A DNA stretch of 64,000 bases. Origin: an uncultured Lachnospiraceae bacterium. GTDB lineage: Bacteria > Bacillota > Clostridia > Lachnospirales > Lachnospiraceae. Below, piece after piece: positions 18,271-26,646 of the stretch; position 1 is the first letter of the stretch; each line of letters starts with the position of its first letter. A model generated the notes under the pieces. That model had not been told where the DNA came from. It worked only from the letters and a program-made list of their open reading frames with translations, and ran no database searches. Location: assembly GCA_910576815.1 (NCBI GenBank), contig CAJTKA010000017.1, forward strand, positions 8,739-72,738. Direction: 5' to 3'. A program made the translations under genes and the position numbers.

Positions 18271-18328
18271 AGACCAGACTCAAAGCACGAAGCTTTTTGT
18301 CTGGTCAGTGTAAAAGGGGAATTTTACA
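18271..18328. terminator. Hairpins between convergent genes
   Basis: GACCAGAC / GTCTGGTC (18272-18279 and 18299-18306) encloses a smaller AAAGC/GCTTT stem; TGTAAAA / TTTTACA (18309-18328) follows. They lie after the alkylation-repair gene and face the convergent minus-strand unit, so they may end either transcript. Confidence 0.6.
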
Positions 18329-18424
18329 TTAGTTATCATATCAGAGATTCTTGTCGAAAGCAAGCATAATTTGCTAAAATTCGCAAGAAATTTTTTCCAG
18401 CCCGTTACAAAGGGCAAAATGCGT

Positions 18425-18850
18425 TTATACGCTGAACGACATAAGCGCAAGCTTCGAGATCGCAAGCTCCTGAATCACAAGACCTTTCGCCTTTTTCTGC
18501 GCCAGATTCATATCCACAAGCGCCGCAAGCGGCATAAGTTTTGTGGTATAGCCCATCTTTTTCTTCCCCAAAAGGGATCTCTTTTCCTCCAGAATGCTGA
18601 CCTTCAGCTTTACTCTCAGCTGTTCATACGTGCGACAGGAAAACTGCTCTTTTGTCATGTAATAAAAATGACTTTCCAGTGTCGTCTCGGGATCGGTATC
18701 CTTAAAGATATAATGCTCCACGATACTCTTATACTTAAAGTTTACCATTTCATCCTGCATGATCTCCGCATAACTCAGCTTCGCGCCCAGATAAACGGAA
18801 CCCGTATCCTGCATAAAATACTTATAATCTTTATTTTCTGTCTCCATCAA
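18425..18850 (-). CDS. Uncharacterised protein cotranslated with a sigma-like protein
   Basis: A 141-aa soluble protein of unrecognised family (LGAKLSYAEIMQDEMVNF, a Lys-rich KKKMGYTT stretch, hydrophobic C-terminus). Its ATG overlaps the stop of the sigma-like gene by four bases, so the two are translationally coupled and probably work together. No signal peptide or membrane segment is seen. Confidence 0.65.
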   Translation of the reverse strand: MMETENKDYKYFMQDTGSVYLGAKLSYAEIMQDEMVNFKYKSIVEHYIFKDTDPETTLESHFYYMTKEQFSCRTYEQLRVKLKVSILEEKRSLLGKKKMGYTTKLMPLAALVDMNLAQKKAKGLVIQELAISKLALMSFSV

Positions 18851-19599
18851 TATTCCTCTTTGGCCGGGGCTTCTATGGCTTCGATTTTTCCGCCGCTTAC
18901 GCGCACAGCATCCTCGATGGCCTTTCTGGAAATCCCTGATTCCTCCATCAGCTCCTCTACCGTCACCTTTCTGCGCAGTTCTTCCTGCAGGGCATTCGCC
19001 GCGTCCGCCACTTTATTGACCTTATCCGCGATCTTCCGATCGCTCTTTTCCTCAGCCGCGTTTTCCGCGATGCTTTCCTCCATGGCATCCATGATCATCT
19101 TCGTGAGCATCCCCAGCGCTTCGCCTGCATTTTCTTCGGCTCCCAGCATGGTAACGCCAAACGAGAGCGCCACATTGCCCTCCCCGATCAAGTCCTCCAG
19201 ACTGACGCCCTGTCCCGTATAAAGTTTAGCGATCTGCGGAACCTCCGGCAGCATCAGTTCCGTCACCCGCCTGATCGCATCCGCATCTCCCGCCATGGCA
19301 GAAAGGGTAATCGCCTCCCTCTCGCCTTCTGTAACCATAGGGATCGCTCCCAGCGCCTCCAGATAAGAATCCAGATAATTGCGCTCCTCCTCCTGCAAAA
19401 AGGCGTCCGCATCCACCGGCTCGTCCACGCCGATCTTATTTTGGCGCAGATAGTCATAGACCATCTCCATCTGCTCATCAGAAAGAGAAAGCGTCTGAAA
19501 CGCTTCCTCCACCTCTGCCTTTGTGATAAAATTCTGCTGTTCCCTTGCCTTGTGCTTTACTTCCTCAAGGGTCTTCCCAAATTCGATTTCCCGATTCAT
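18847..19599 (-). CDS. Sigma-70-like protein lacking the -10 and -35 recognition parts
   Basis: A 250-aa protein that reads like the front of a housekeeping sigma factor. Residues 1-60 resemble region 1.1 (FITKAEVEEAFQTLSLSDEQ ... YDYLRQNKIGVDEP), then region 1.2/2.1 (YLEALGAIPMVTEGERE, IAKLYTGQGVSLEDLIGEGN). The part corresponding to 2.3-2.4 (normally with WWIRQAI) is replaced by an acidic helix, followed by a region-3-like helix-turn-helix (ALQEELRRKVTVEELMEESGIS). Region 4 is absent. It could bind core RNA polymerase without recognising promoters. ATG start; cotranslated with the 141-aa gene. Confidence 0.75.
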   Translation of the reverse strand: MNREIEFGKTLEEVKHKAREQQNFITKAEVEEAFQTLSLSDEQMEMVYDYLRQNKIGVDEPVDADAFLQEEERNYLDSYLEALGAIPMVTEGEREAITLSAMAGDADAIRRVTELMLPEVPQIAKLYTGQGVSLEDLIGEGNVALSFGVTMLGAEENAGEALGMLTKMIMDAMEESIAENAAEEKSDRKIADKVNKVADAANALQEELRRKVTVEELMEESGISRKAIEDAVRVSGGKIEAIEAPAKEEY

Positions 19600-19674
19600 T
19601 TCTCTCCCTGTTTATTTGATAACGTATGATATTTATTTTCATCGCACATAAAATCTCAGCCGCCGTCTGCACCA

Positions 19675-20559
19675 TCAGTTTCTCTTGATATGCGTATGGG
19701 TATACAAATGCTCCTCGCAGTACTCGTAGTTTCCGTCGCATTTCGAACAGAAACGGAACTGCATCTGCGGGCTGTCCACCTCGGTCCTGCCGCAGATTGC
19801 ACACTTGTGTTTAGTGATCCCCGTGCTTCTTCTCACTTCCCGCTTAAACTCCTGCCGCCTGTGGATCTGCTTCGGATTCAGGTGCATCATATTGCGCGAA
19901 GTCAGGAAGAACACCACAAAATTAAGCAGGGACGCACCGATCGCAAACTTCCCGTACACGCTCGTGCCAAGGAACTGGAACAGTAACATCACCGCGTAGA
20001 TGATACCCAACCACTTCACACGAATCGGGATAATAAACATAAGCAGTACCTGCGCGTCCGGGAAAGTCGCCGCATACGCCAAAAAGATCGACATATTGAT
20101 ATAATAGGTGCTGAACACCATCGCTATAACGGTAAAATACTCGTCAGGCGTATTGATCGTCAAAACCATATTCATCAACGGGATTTTCGGCTGAAACAGA
20201 TAGCAGTATCCCATCAGCAAAAAACTGCCCGCAATGGTAAAGAGCATCCCCTGGAACAGATAGACATTATAGCGGTAGGTACCCCATACCCGTTCCAGTG
20301 AGGTACCGATCGAACAGTAAAAATATAACATCAGTAATGTAAAGAACAGCCCGCCGCTGCTCGGCGGTATCAGGATCCAGGTCACGAGCCGCCAGATCTG
20401 CCCGTGCAGAATCGCATAAGGATTTAAGGTCAGGTAGGAAATCAGCAGACCGCTTCTGTCAAACATCTGCAGCAGATACCCGACCGCATAGCACATGACC
20501 AGCACAAAAGAAAGATTTCTGATCGCATATTTTCCAAATTTCCGTTCAAAAGGGCTCAT
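19675..20559 (-). CDS. Rhomboid-like integral membrane protein with a C-terminal zinc-binding tail
   Basis: A 294-aa protein with about six hydrophobic segments in residues 1-215 and a soluble tail. The loop HGQIWRLVTWIL resembles the WR motif of rhomboid proteins. I cannot find the catalytic GxSG serine; the later segment reads AIGASLLNFVVFF. This suggests an inactive relative (Derlin-like scaffold). The tail carries CAICGRTEVD ... FRFCSKCDGNYEYCEEH, enough Cys/His for a zinc ribbon. ATG start. A promoter TTTACT-17-TATATT lies upstream. Confidence 0.65.
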   Translation of the reverse strand: MSPFERKFGKYAIRNLSFVLVMCYAVGYLLQMFDRSGLLISYLTLNPYAILHGQIWRLVTWILIPPSSGGLFFTLLMLYFYCSIGTSLERVWGTYRYNVYLFQGMLFTIAGSFLLMGYCYLFQPKIPLMNMVLTINTPDEYFTVIAMVFSTYYINMSIFLAYAATFPDAQVLLMFIIPIRVKWLGIIYAVMLLFQFLGTSVYGKFAIGASLLNFVVFFLTSRNMMHLNPKQIHRRQEFKREVRRSTGITKHKCAICGRTEVDSPQMQFRFCSKCDGNYEYCEEHLYTHTHIKRN

Positions 20560-20589
20560 GTTTCACACTCCATCCAAAATATATAATAT

Positions 20590-20618
20590 AATATAGCATC
20601 CCTCCTACTAAAAGTAAA
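20590..20618 (-). promoter_or_regulatory. Promoter of the rhomboid-like gene
   Basis: Minus strand: -35 TTTACT (20613-20618), 17-bp spacer, -10 TATATT (20590-20595), 31 bp upstream of the ATG. Confidence 0.6.
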
Positions 20619-20711
20619 CGACGCAGCCCGCCAAAAACGCCAAGTTATAAAAATTTTATATTTGCCTCCCGAAAACTTCACTTTTTTCTTTGTTTTCTAG
20701 GAATTGGATGA

Positions 20712-20740
20712 TTGCTTTTTTGCACGTCGTGTCGTATAAT
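20712..20740 (+). promoter_or_regulatory. Promoter of the activase fusion gene
   Basis: Plus strand: -35 TTGCTT (20712-20717), 17-bp spacer, perfect -10 TATAAT (20735-20740), about 70 bp before the GTG start. The rest of the 255-bp interval is A+T-rich and holds a palindrome TATAAAAATTTTATA near 20645. Confidence 0.7.
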
Positions 20741-20814
20741 GACGTCGTATGCCGAAAAACACATAATAATAGGTATAAATAACATTTGACCACGATTTAA
20801 GGAGTGATGAAAAA

Positions 20815-23800
20815 GTGAGTGATATGCAATATACTCTTGGCATCGATATCGGCTCTACTACCGTTAAGATCGCCATCCTGGATAACAGACAGCAGATCCT
20901 CTTTTCCGACTATCAGAGACACTTTGCAAATATCAAAGAGACGCTCGCAGGGCTTTTATCCCAGGCTTACGAAAAGCTCGGAAACCTTACCGTACATCCC
21001 ATGATCACGGGTTCCGGCGGTCTCACCCTGGCCAACCACCTGCAGATCCCCTTCGTGCAGGAGGTCATTGCGGTATCGACTTCCCTGCAGACCTTTGCGC
21101 CTGTCACAGACGTGGCGATTGAACTGGGCGGCGAGGATGCCAAGATCATCTACTTTGAGGACGGCAATGTCGAACAGCGCATGAACGGCATTTGCGCCGG
21201 CGGCACGGGTTCCTTTATCGACCAGATGGCTTCCCTGTTACAGACGGACGCCGCGGGCCTAAATGAGTACGCGAAAAACTATCATTCTCTCTATACCATA
21301 GCCGCCCGCTGCGGCGTATTTGCAAAGTCAGACATCCAGCCTCTGATCAACGAGGGCGCCACCAAAGAAGACCTCTCCGCCTCTATTTTTCAGGCGGTGG
21401 TCAACCAGACCATCAGCGGCCTCGCCTGCGGCAAACCGATCAGAGGTCATGTAGCCTTTCTCGGCGGTCCGCTGCACTTTTTATCGGAATTAAAGCAGTC
21501 CTTTATCCGCACGTTAAAGCTGGATGACGCCCACATCATCGATATGGACAACTCGCATCTGTTCGCCGCCATCGGCTCCGCCTTAAATGCCGGGGAAGAA
21601 ACGCACTACTCGATGGAAGATTTGAAGGATAAGCTCTCCGGCGATATCAAAATGGAGTTTGAGGTAGAACGCATGGAGCCGCTCTTTGCCGCCCGGGCGG
21701 ATTATGACGCCTTTCTTGCGCGCCATAATACCCATCATGTGACAACGGGCGATCTTGCCTCCTATCAGGGCAGGTGTTTTCTGGGCATCGACGCAGGTTC
21801 CACCACCACCAAGGTCGCGCTCGTGGACGAGCAGGGCTCTCTGCTCTACTCCTTCTACAGCAGCAACGACGGCAGCCCCTTAAAAACGGCCATCCGTTCC
21901 TTAAAGGAAATCTATCGTCTGCTCCCGGAAGGCGTGACCATCGCCCGTTCCTGCTCCACTGGCTACGGTGAGGCGCTGATGAAGGCTGCCTTTTTGCTGG
22001 ATGACGGCGAGGTGGAGACCGTAGCGCACTACAATGCCGCCGCCTTCTTTGACCCAGAGGTGGACTGTATCTTAGACATCGGCGGACAGGACATGAAATG
22101 TATCAAAATCAAAAATCAGACCGTGGACAGCGTGCAGCTCAACGAAGCTTGCTCCTCAGGCTGTGGTTCCTTTATTGAAACCTTCGCCAAGTCATTAAAC
22201 TACGGAGTGGAGGACTTTGCCCAGACCGCGCTTTTTGCCGAGCATCCAATCGATCTGGGCACCCGCTGTACCGTATTTATGAACTCCAAAGTAAAACAGG
22301 CGCAGAAGGAGGGCGCATCCGTCTCCGATATCTCGGCGGGTCTGGCCTACTCCGTTATCAAGAACGCGCTTTTTAAGGTCATCAAGGTCTCCGACGCCTC
22401 AGAACTTGGCAAAAACATCGTCGTACAGGGCGGCACCTTCTACAATGACGCCGTCCTTCGCAGCTTTGAGAAAATCGCCGGCTGTGAAGCGATCCGCCCC
22501 GATATCGCCGGGATCATGGGCGCCTTCGGCGCGGCGCTGATTGCCAGAGAACGCTTCCGGGAAGGCTATCAGACCTCGATGCTGAATCTGGAACAGATAA
22601 CCAATTTACAGTTTGAGACCAGCATGGCCAAGTGCAAGGGCTGCACCAACAACTGTCGGCTTACCATCAACAAATTTACGGGCGGTCGCCAATACATCTC
22701 CGGCAACCGCTGCGAAAGAGGCTTAGGGCGACAGAAAAAGGAAAACGGCGTCCCCAATCTTTTTGAATACAAACTGAAACGCTATTTTGATTATGAACCG
22801 CTACCCACAGACGAGGCGATGCGCGGCACCGTTGGTATCCCACGCGTTCTGAATATGTACGAAAATTATCCTTTCTGGTTCACCTTCTTTACGAAGCTGG
22901 GCTTTCGCGTGGTGCTTTCCCCGCTCTCTAACCGCAAGATCTATGAGCTGGGCATCGAATCCATCCCCAGCGAGTCGGAATGTTATCCGGCAAAGCTGGC
23001 GCACGGTCATGTATCCTGGCTCATCAAACAAAACGTGGACTTTATCTTCTACCCTGCCCTTTTTTACGAGCGGGACGAGTTCCACGACGCTAACAACCAC
23101 TATAACTGCCCCATCGTCACCTCCTACTCTGAGAATATCAAGAATAACGTGGAGGAGATCGGGCGCGGCGAAGTACGCTTCCGCAATCCGTTTATGTCCT
23201 TTAAAAGCTTGCAGACTGTCACGGAAGCGCTTACCAGAGAATTTCAAGAGCTTCCCATAACAGCCGTTATGGATGCAGCGGAGGCTGCGTGGTCAGAGCT
23301 TGCGGCGGCAAGACAGGACATGCGCAACAAAGGTGAAGAAGTGCTGCGCTATCTGGAAACCAACCACAAACGCGGCATCGTGCTGGCAGGGCGGCCTTAC
23401 CATGTCGACCCGGAAATCAACCACGGTATTCCCGAGCTGATCACCTCCTACGACATCGCGGTGCTGACCGAGGACTCCGTCTCTCATCTGACTGCCCCAG
23501 AGCGGCCACTGATCGTCTCCGACCAGTGGATGTACCACTCCAGGCTCTACGCGGCAGCCAGCTTTGTCAAGACCAGAGACGATCTGGATCTCATTCAATT
23601 GAACTCCTTTGGCTGCGGCCTGGACGCTGTGACCACCGATCAGGTGAACGACATCCTCACAGGCTCAGACAAGATCTACACCTGCCTAAAAATCGACGAA
23701 GTCAACAATCTGGGAGCAGCGAGGATCCGCATCCGTTCCCTGCTCTCCGCCATCCAGGTCAGAGAGCAGAAAAAGAAGCCCCGCACCATCCGTTCCAGCG

Positions 23801-25056
23801 CCATCGAGAAACGGCCTTTCACGGAAGAAATGCGAAAGGATTACACCATCCTCTGTCCACAGATGTCGCCCATCCACTTCGATATCATGGAGGCTGCCTT
23901 CGGCGCCTGCGGTTACCACTTCGAAGTACTTAACAATGATACCAGACAGGCCATTGACACCGGTCTGAAATACGTGAATAATGACGCCTGTTATCCTTCC
24001 CTGATCGTGGTAGGACAAATCATGGACGCCCTGCTCTCCGGAAAATATGACCTGAATCAGGTGGCTGTCATCATGACTCAGACAGGCGGCGGCTGCCGCG
24101 CTACCAACTACGTGGGCTTTATCAGACGGGCTCTGGAAAAGGCAGGTATGCAGCAAATTCCCGTGATTTCCTTAAATCTGGGCGGCATCGAGAGCAATCC
24201 CGGTTTCCACATAGGCGCCGATCTCTTGCTGCGCGCTGCTTACAGTGCCCTCTTTGGCGATATCTTTATGCGCTGTGTCTACCGTATGCGCCCCTATGAG
24301 AAAGAAGCAGGCTCTGTAGACGCCCTGCATGCTGCTTGGGCGAAACGCTGCCGCAGCTTTGTCTCCAAAAAGCACATGAACCATCTGACCTTCCGCAAGA
24401 TGTGCCGTCAGATCGTGCGCGATTTTGACGCCATCCCCATAGACGAGACATTGCAAAAACCCCGTGTCGGCATAGTGGGCGAGATCCTGGTGAAGTTTGC
24501 CCCCGCCGCCAACAATCATCTGGTGGAACTTTTGGAAGCGGAAGGCGCAGAGGCTGTCGTGCCTGATCTTCTGGATTTCATGCTCTACTGCTTCTACAAC
24601 CAGATTTACAAAGCGGAATACCTGGGCACCTCCAAAAAGGCCTCTCTGTTCTCAGCCCTCGGCATCAGGGCATTGGAGTGGCTGCGCGCCCCCGCCGCCA
24701 AGGAATTTGCCAAGAGTAAACATTTTACCCCGCCCGTGAGTATCTACACACTGGTGGATTACGCCAAACCCATCGTCGATATCGGCAACCAGACGGGAGA
24801 AGGCTGGTTTCTCACCGGTGAAATGGTGGAGCTCATCCACAGCGGCGTAGAAAACATTGTCTGCACCCAGCCCTTCGGCTGCCTGCCGAACCATGTGGTG
24901 GGTAAGGGCGTTATCAAAGAGTTACGGCATCGTTTCCCCGGCGCCAATATCGTAGCCATCGACTACGATCCCGGCGCCAGCGAGGTCAATCAACTAAACC
25001 GTATCAAACTGATGCTCTCCACGGCACAGAAGAATCTGAAAAAGCAGAACAAATAA
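20815..25056 (+). CDS. 2-hydroxyacyl-CoA dehydratase activase-type fusion protein
   Basis: A 1413-aa cytosolic protein made of two tandem BadF/BcrA/HgdC ATPase units (about residues 5-260 and 320-580) and a large DUF2229/HgdB-like C-terminal part. Each ATPase unit shows the acetate-kinase-fold phosphate loop (GIDIGSTTVK; GIDAGSTTTK) and an iron-sulfur-binding cysteine turn (ICAGGTGSF; ACSSGCGSF). A further Cys motif, CKGCTNNCRL, lies near residue 608. HgdC-type proteins use ATP to push electrons into radical dehydratases; the partner enzyme of this long form is not known. Start is GTG at 20815 with GGAG upstream; the ATG three codons later is too far from it. Confidence 0.88.
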   Translation: MSDMQYTLGIDIGSTTVKIAILDNRQQILFSDYQRHFANIKETLAGLLSQAYEKLGNLTVHPMITGSGGLTLANHLQIPFVQEVIAVSTSLQTFAPVTDVAIELGGEDAKIIYFEDGNVEQRMNGICAGGTGSFIDQMASLLQTDAAGLNEYAKNYHSLYTIAARCGVFAKSDIQPLINEGATKEDLSASIFQAVVNQTISGLACGKPIRGHVAFLGGPLHFLSELKQSFIRTLKLDDAHIIDMDNSHLFAAIGSALNAGEETHYSMEDLKDKLSGDIKMEFEVERMEPLFAARADYDAFLARHNTHHVTTGDLASYQGRCFLGIDAGSTTTKVALVDEQGSLLYSFYSSNDGSPLKTAIRSLKEIYRLLPEGVTIARSCSTGYGEALMKAAFLLDDGEVETVAHYNAAAFFDPEVDCILDIGGQDMKCIKIKNQTVDSVQLNEACSSGCGSFIETFAKSLNYGVEDFAQTALFAEHPIDLGTRCTVFMNSKVKQAQKEGASVSDISAGLAYSVIKNALFKVIKVSDASELGKNIVVQGGTFYNDAVLRSFEKIAGCEAIRPDIAGIMGAFGAALIARERFREGYQTSMLNLEQITNLQFETSMAKCKGCTNNCRLTINKFTGGRQYISGNRCERGLGRQKKENGVPNLFEYKLKRYFDYEPLPTDEAMRGTVGIPRVLNMYENYPFWFTFFTKLGFRVVLSPLSNRKIYELGIESIPSESECYPAKLAHGHVSWLIKQNVDFIFYPALFYERDEFHDANNHYNCPIVTSYSENIKNNVEEIGRGEVRFRNPFMSFKSLQTVTEALTREFQELPITAVMDAAEAAWSELAAARQDMRNKGEEVLRYLETNHKRGIVLAGRPYHVDPEINHGIPELITSYDIAVLTEDSVSHLTAPERPLIVSDQWMYHSRLYAAASFVKTRDDLDLIQLNSFGCGLDAVTTDQVNDILTGSDKIYTCLKIDEVNNLGAARIRIRSLLSAIQVREQKKKPRTIRSSAIEKRPFTEEMRKDYTILCPQMSPIHFDIMEAAFGACGYHFEVLNNDTRQAIDTGLKYVNNDACYPSLIVVGQIMDALLSGKYDLNQVAVIMTQTGGGCRATNYVGFIRRALEKAGMQQIPVISLNLGGIESNPGFHIGADLLLRAAYSALFGDIFMRCVYRMRPYEKEAGSVDALHAAWAKRCRSFVSKKHMNHLTFRKMCRQIVRDFDAIPIDETLQKPRVGIVGEILVKFAPAANNHLVELLEAEGAEAVVPDLLDFMLYCFYNQIYKAEYLGTSKKASLFSALGIRALEWLRAPAAKEFAKSKHFTPPVSIYTLVDYAKPIVDIGNQTGEGWFLTGEMVELIHSGVENIVCTQPFGCLPNHVVGKGVIKELRHRFPGANIVAIDYDPGASEVNQLNRIKLMLSTAQKNLKKQNK

Positions 25057-25092
25057 AGAAGGCGCAGGGAAAACCCTGCGCCTTCTTTATTT
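25056..25092. terminator. Bidirectional terminator
   Basis: Perfect 14-bp stem (25056-25069 with 25074-25087), loop AAAA, followed by TATTT on the plus side and preceded by A-rich sequence that gives U on the minus side. It separates the convergent activase gene and the 96-aa gene. Confidence 0.92.
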
Positions 25093-25102
25093 CGTATTAG
25101 GT

Positions 25103-25393
25103 TTAGTAGAACGTCCTGTCCACCTTGCGGTTTATGAAACGAATCTTGTCCCGCGTCTCCTCATCCAGCTCCTGGATCGCATCGTCCGCACTCTCTTTTT
25201 GCAGTTGATTGACACAGAACACACAGGCTCCAAAAGTCTCGCCCGAGAAAAGCTTTGGCTTCTCCCACTTCACAAAATAGGATACCCGATGCTTTAAGAG
25301 TACCTTTTCAATCTTTTCCTTGGTCTCCATATCCTTGACCTGGCACCATTCCAATTCGTTGTGCACCTTTACCTTTTGATAAGCAGTCTCCAT
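25103..25393 (-). CDS. Uncharacterised 96-aa protein
   Basis: A small soluble protein with many charged residues, no signal peptide and a Cys-x2-Cys (CVFCVNQLQ) near residue 58. I do not recognise the family. It has its own promoter (TTGCAT-17-TATAAT at 25463-25491) and shares a terminator with the convergent activase gene, which supports it being a real gene. Confidence 0.7.
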   Translation of the reverse strand: METAYQKVKVHNELEWCQVKDMETKEKIEKVLLKHRVSYFVKWEKPKLFSGETFGACVFCVNQLQKESADDAIQELDEETRDKIRFINRKVDRTFY

Positions 25394-25462
25394 AATTCGC
25401 CATTTCCCCCGTATCGAAGTTTCATCGGGACGCCGCCCGCATTCTTTCCAAAATACAAGTCA

Positions 25463-25491
25463 ATTATAATGCAAAATTTTGAATTATGCAA
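25463..25491 (-). promoter_or_regulatory. Promoter of the 96-aa gene
   Basis: Minus strand: -35 TTGCAT (25486-25491), 17-bp spacer, perfect -10 TATAAT (25463-25468), about 70 bp before the ATG. Confidence 0.75.
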
Positions 25492-25588
25492 ACTTTTTTC
25501 AAATACACTCCATGCAATTTACTCAAAAGTTTAAGAAAATCTTAAACAACTCTTTCGTACTTTTGACAGTCCTTGATACCATCGCGCC

Positions 25589-25617
25589 TTGCAGTGCCTC
25601 CCCATTTATGTTATGAT
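25589..25617 (+). promoter_or_regulatory. Promoter of metA
   Basis: Plus strand: -35 TTGCAG (25589-25594), 17-bp spacer, -10 TATGAT (25612-25617). Only ~37 bp separate it from the ATG, so there is no room for an S-box or other methionine riboswitch. Confidence 0.65.
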
Positions 25618-25654
25618 TGACGAAACATAACACAAGAAAATAAGGAGGCCCATC

Positions 25655-26569
25655 ATGCCTATCAAAGTAGCGGATCTTCTTCCCGCAACCAGCATTCTGG
25701 AACAGGAAAATATCTTCGTTATGACGGAGTTTCGCGCCTTACATCAGGACATCCGTCCACTGGACGTATTGATCTTAAATCTCATGCCCACAAAAGAAGT
25801 CACGGAGACTCAGCTTTTGCGCAAACTTTCCAACTCACCCCTGCAGGTGAACGTGGAATTTCTGCAGACTGCCAGCTACAAGCCGATCCATGCCGATTCC
25901 GGTCATATGCAGTCTTTCTACACTACCTTTGATCAGATCAAAGACCGCAAATTTGACGGTATGATCATCACCGGCGCGCCTTTGGATCATGTTCGCTTTG
26001 AAAAAGTCGCCTACTGGGATGAAATCTGTACCATTATGGAATGGGGCCGCACCCACGTACACTGCACCCTCCATCTGTGCTGGGGGGCCTTTGCCGCACT
26101 GTACTACTTCTACGGTTTGGACAGAGAGGACTTGGACGAAAAGCTCTCCGGCGTTTACCTGCATCAGATATTAAAGAAAAAATCACCCTTATTCCGAGGC
26201 TTTGACGACGTCTTCTACGCCCCACAATCCAGGGCGATGACCATCGCGCCTTCACAGATTGCCTCGGTGCCCGGTCTGGAGTTGATGGCTGTCTCCGACG
26301 AGGCAGGTGTTGCCATCGCCAAAACCGAGGACAGCCGCCATTTCTTCGTCACCTGCCATCTGGAGTATGACGCAAACACGCTGGCGCTCGAGTATGCGCG
26401 TGACCTGGAAAAAGGAATGAATCCAAAGATTCCGGTGAATTACTTCCCGGAGGATAACCCCGCGAGAGACCCCATCGTCAACTGGCGGGCCGCCGGGCAG
26501 CTTTTCTTCTCCAACTGGCTCAATTATTACGTCTATCAGACTACGCCCTACGATGTGCGGGAAATTTAG
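25655..26569 (+). CDS. metA: Homoserine O-acyltransferase (probably acetyltransferase)
   Basis: Activates homoserine for methionine synthesis. The 304-aa protein is full length. The nucleophile is Cys142 (HLCWGAF) and the catalytic His/Glu pair lies in the CHLEYD region near residue 235. Position 111, which separates acetyl- from succinyl-CoA users in this family, is Asp (TGAPLD). The known determinants are Glu for acetyl and Gly for succinyl, so Asp argues for acetyl-CoA but is unusual. Ribosome site AGGAGG. It stands alone, with its own promoter and terminator. Confidence 0.93.
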   Translation: MPIKVADLLPATSILEQENIFVMTEFRALHQDIRPLDVLILNLMPTKEVTETQLLRKLSNSPLQVNVEFLQTASYKPIHADSGHMQSFYTTFDQIKDRKFDGMIITGAPLDHVRFEKVAYWDEICTIMEWGRTHVHCTLHLCWGAFAALYYFYGLDREDLDEKLSGVYLHQILKKKSPLFRGFDDVFYAPQSRAMTIAPSQIASVPGLELMAVSDEAGVAIAKTEDSRHFFVTCHLEYDANTLALEYARDLEKGMNPKIPVNYFPEDNPARDPIVNWRAAGQLFFSNWLNYYVYQTTPYDVREI

Positions 26570-26590
26570 AATAACTACCGTTATTAAAAT

Positions 26591-26622
26591 AAAGAGAGCA
26601 GGATGATCTCCCTGCTCTCTTT
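26591..26622. terminator. Terminator between metA and the convergent isomerase gene
   Basis: 12-bp stem AAAGAGAGCAGG / CCTGCTCTCTTT (26591-26602 and 26611-26622) with an 8-base loop. It has U-rich sequence on the plus side and AAAAT upstream, giving a usable tail on the minus side. Confidence 0.85.
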
Positions 26623-26646
26623 TCATTTCTGATAAACTCCGGATCT

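Noticed and set aside
25394..25654. S-adenosylmethionine riboswitch before metA
   Set aside because: The promoter lies only ~37 bp from the ATG and no riboswitch stems are seen.
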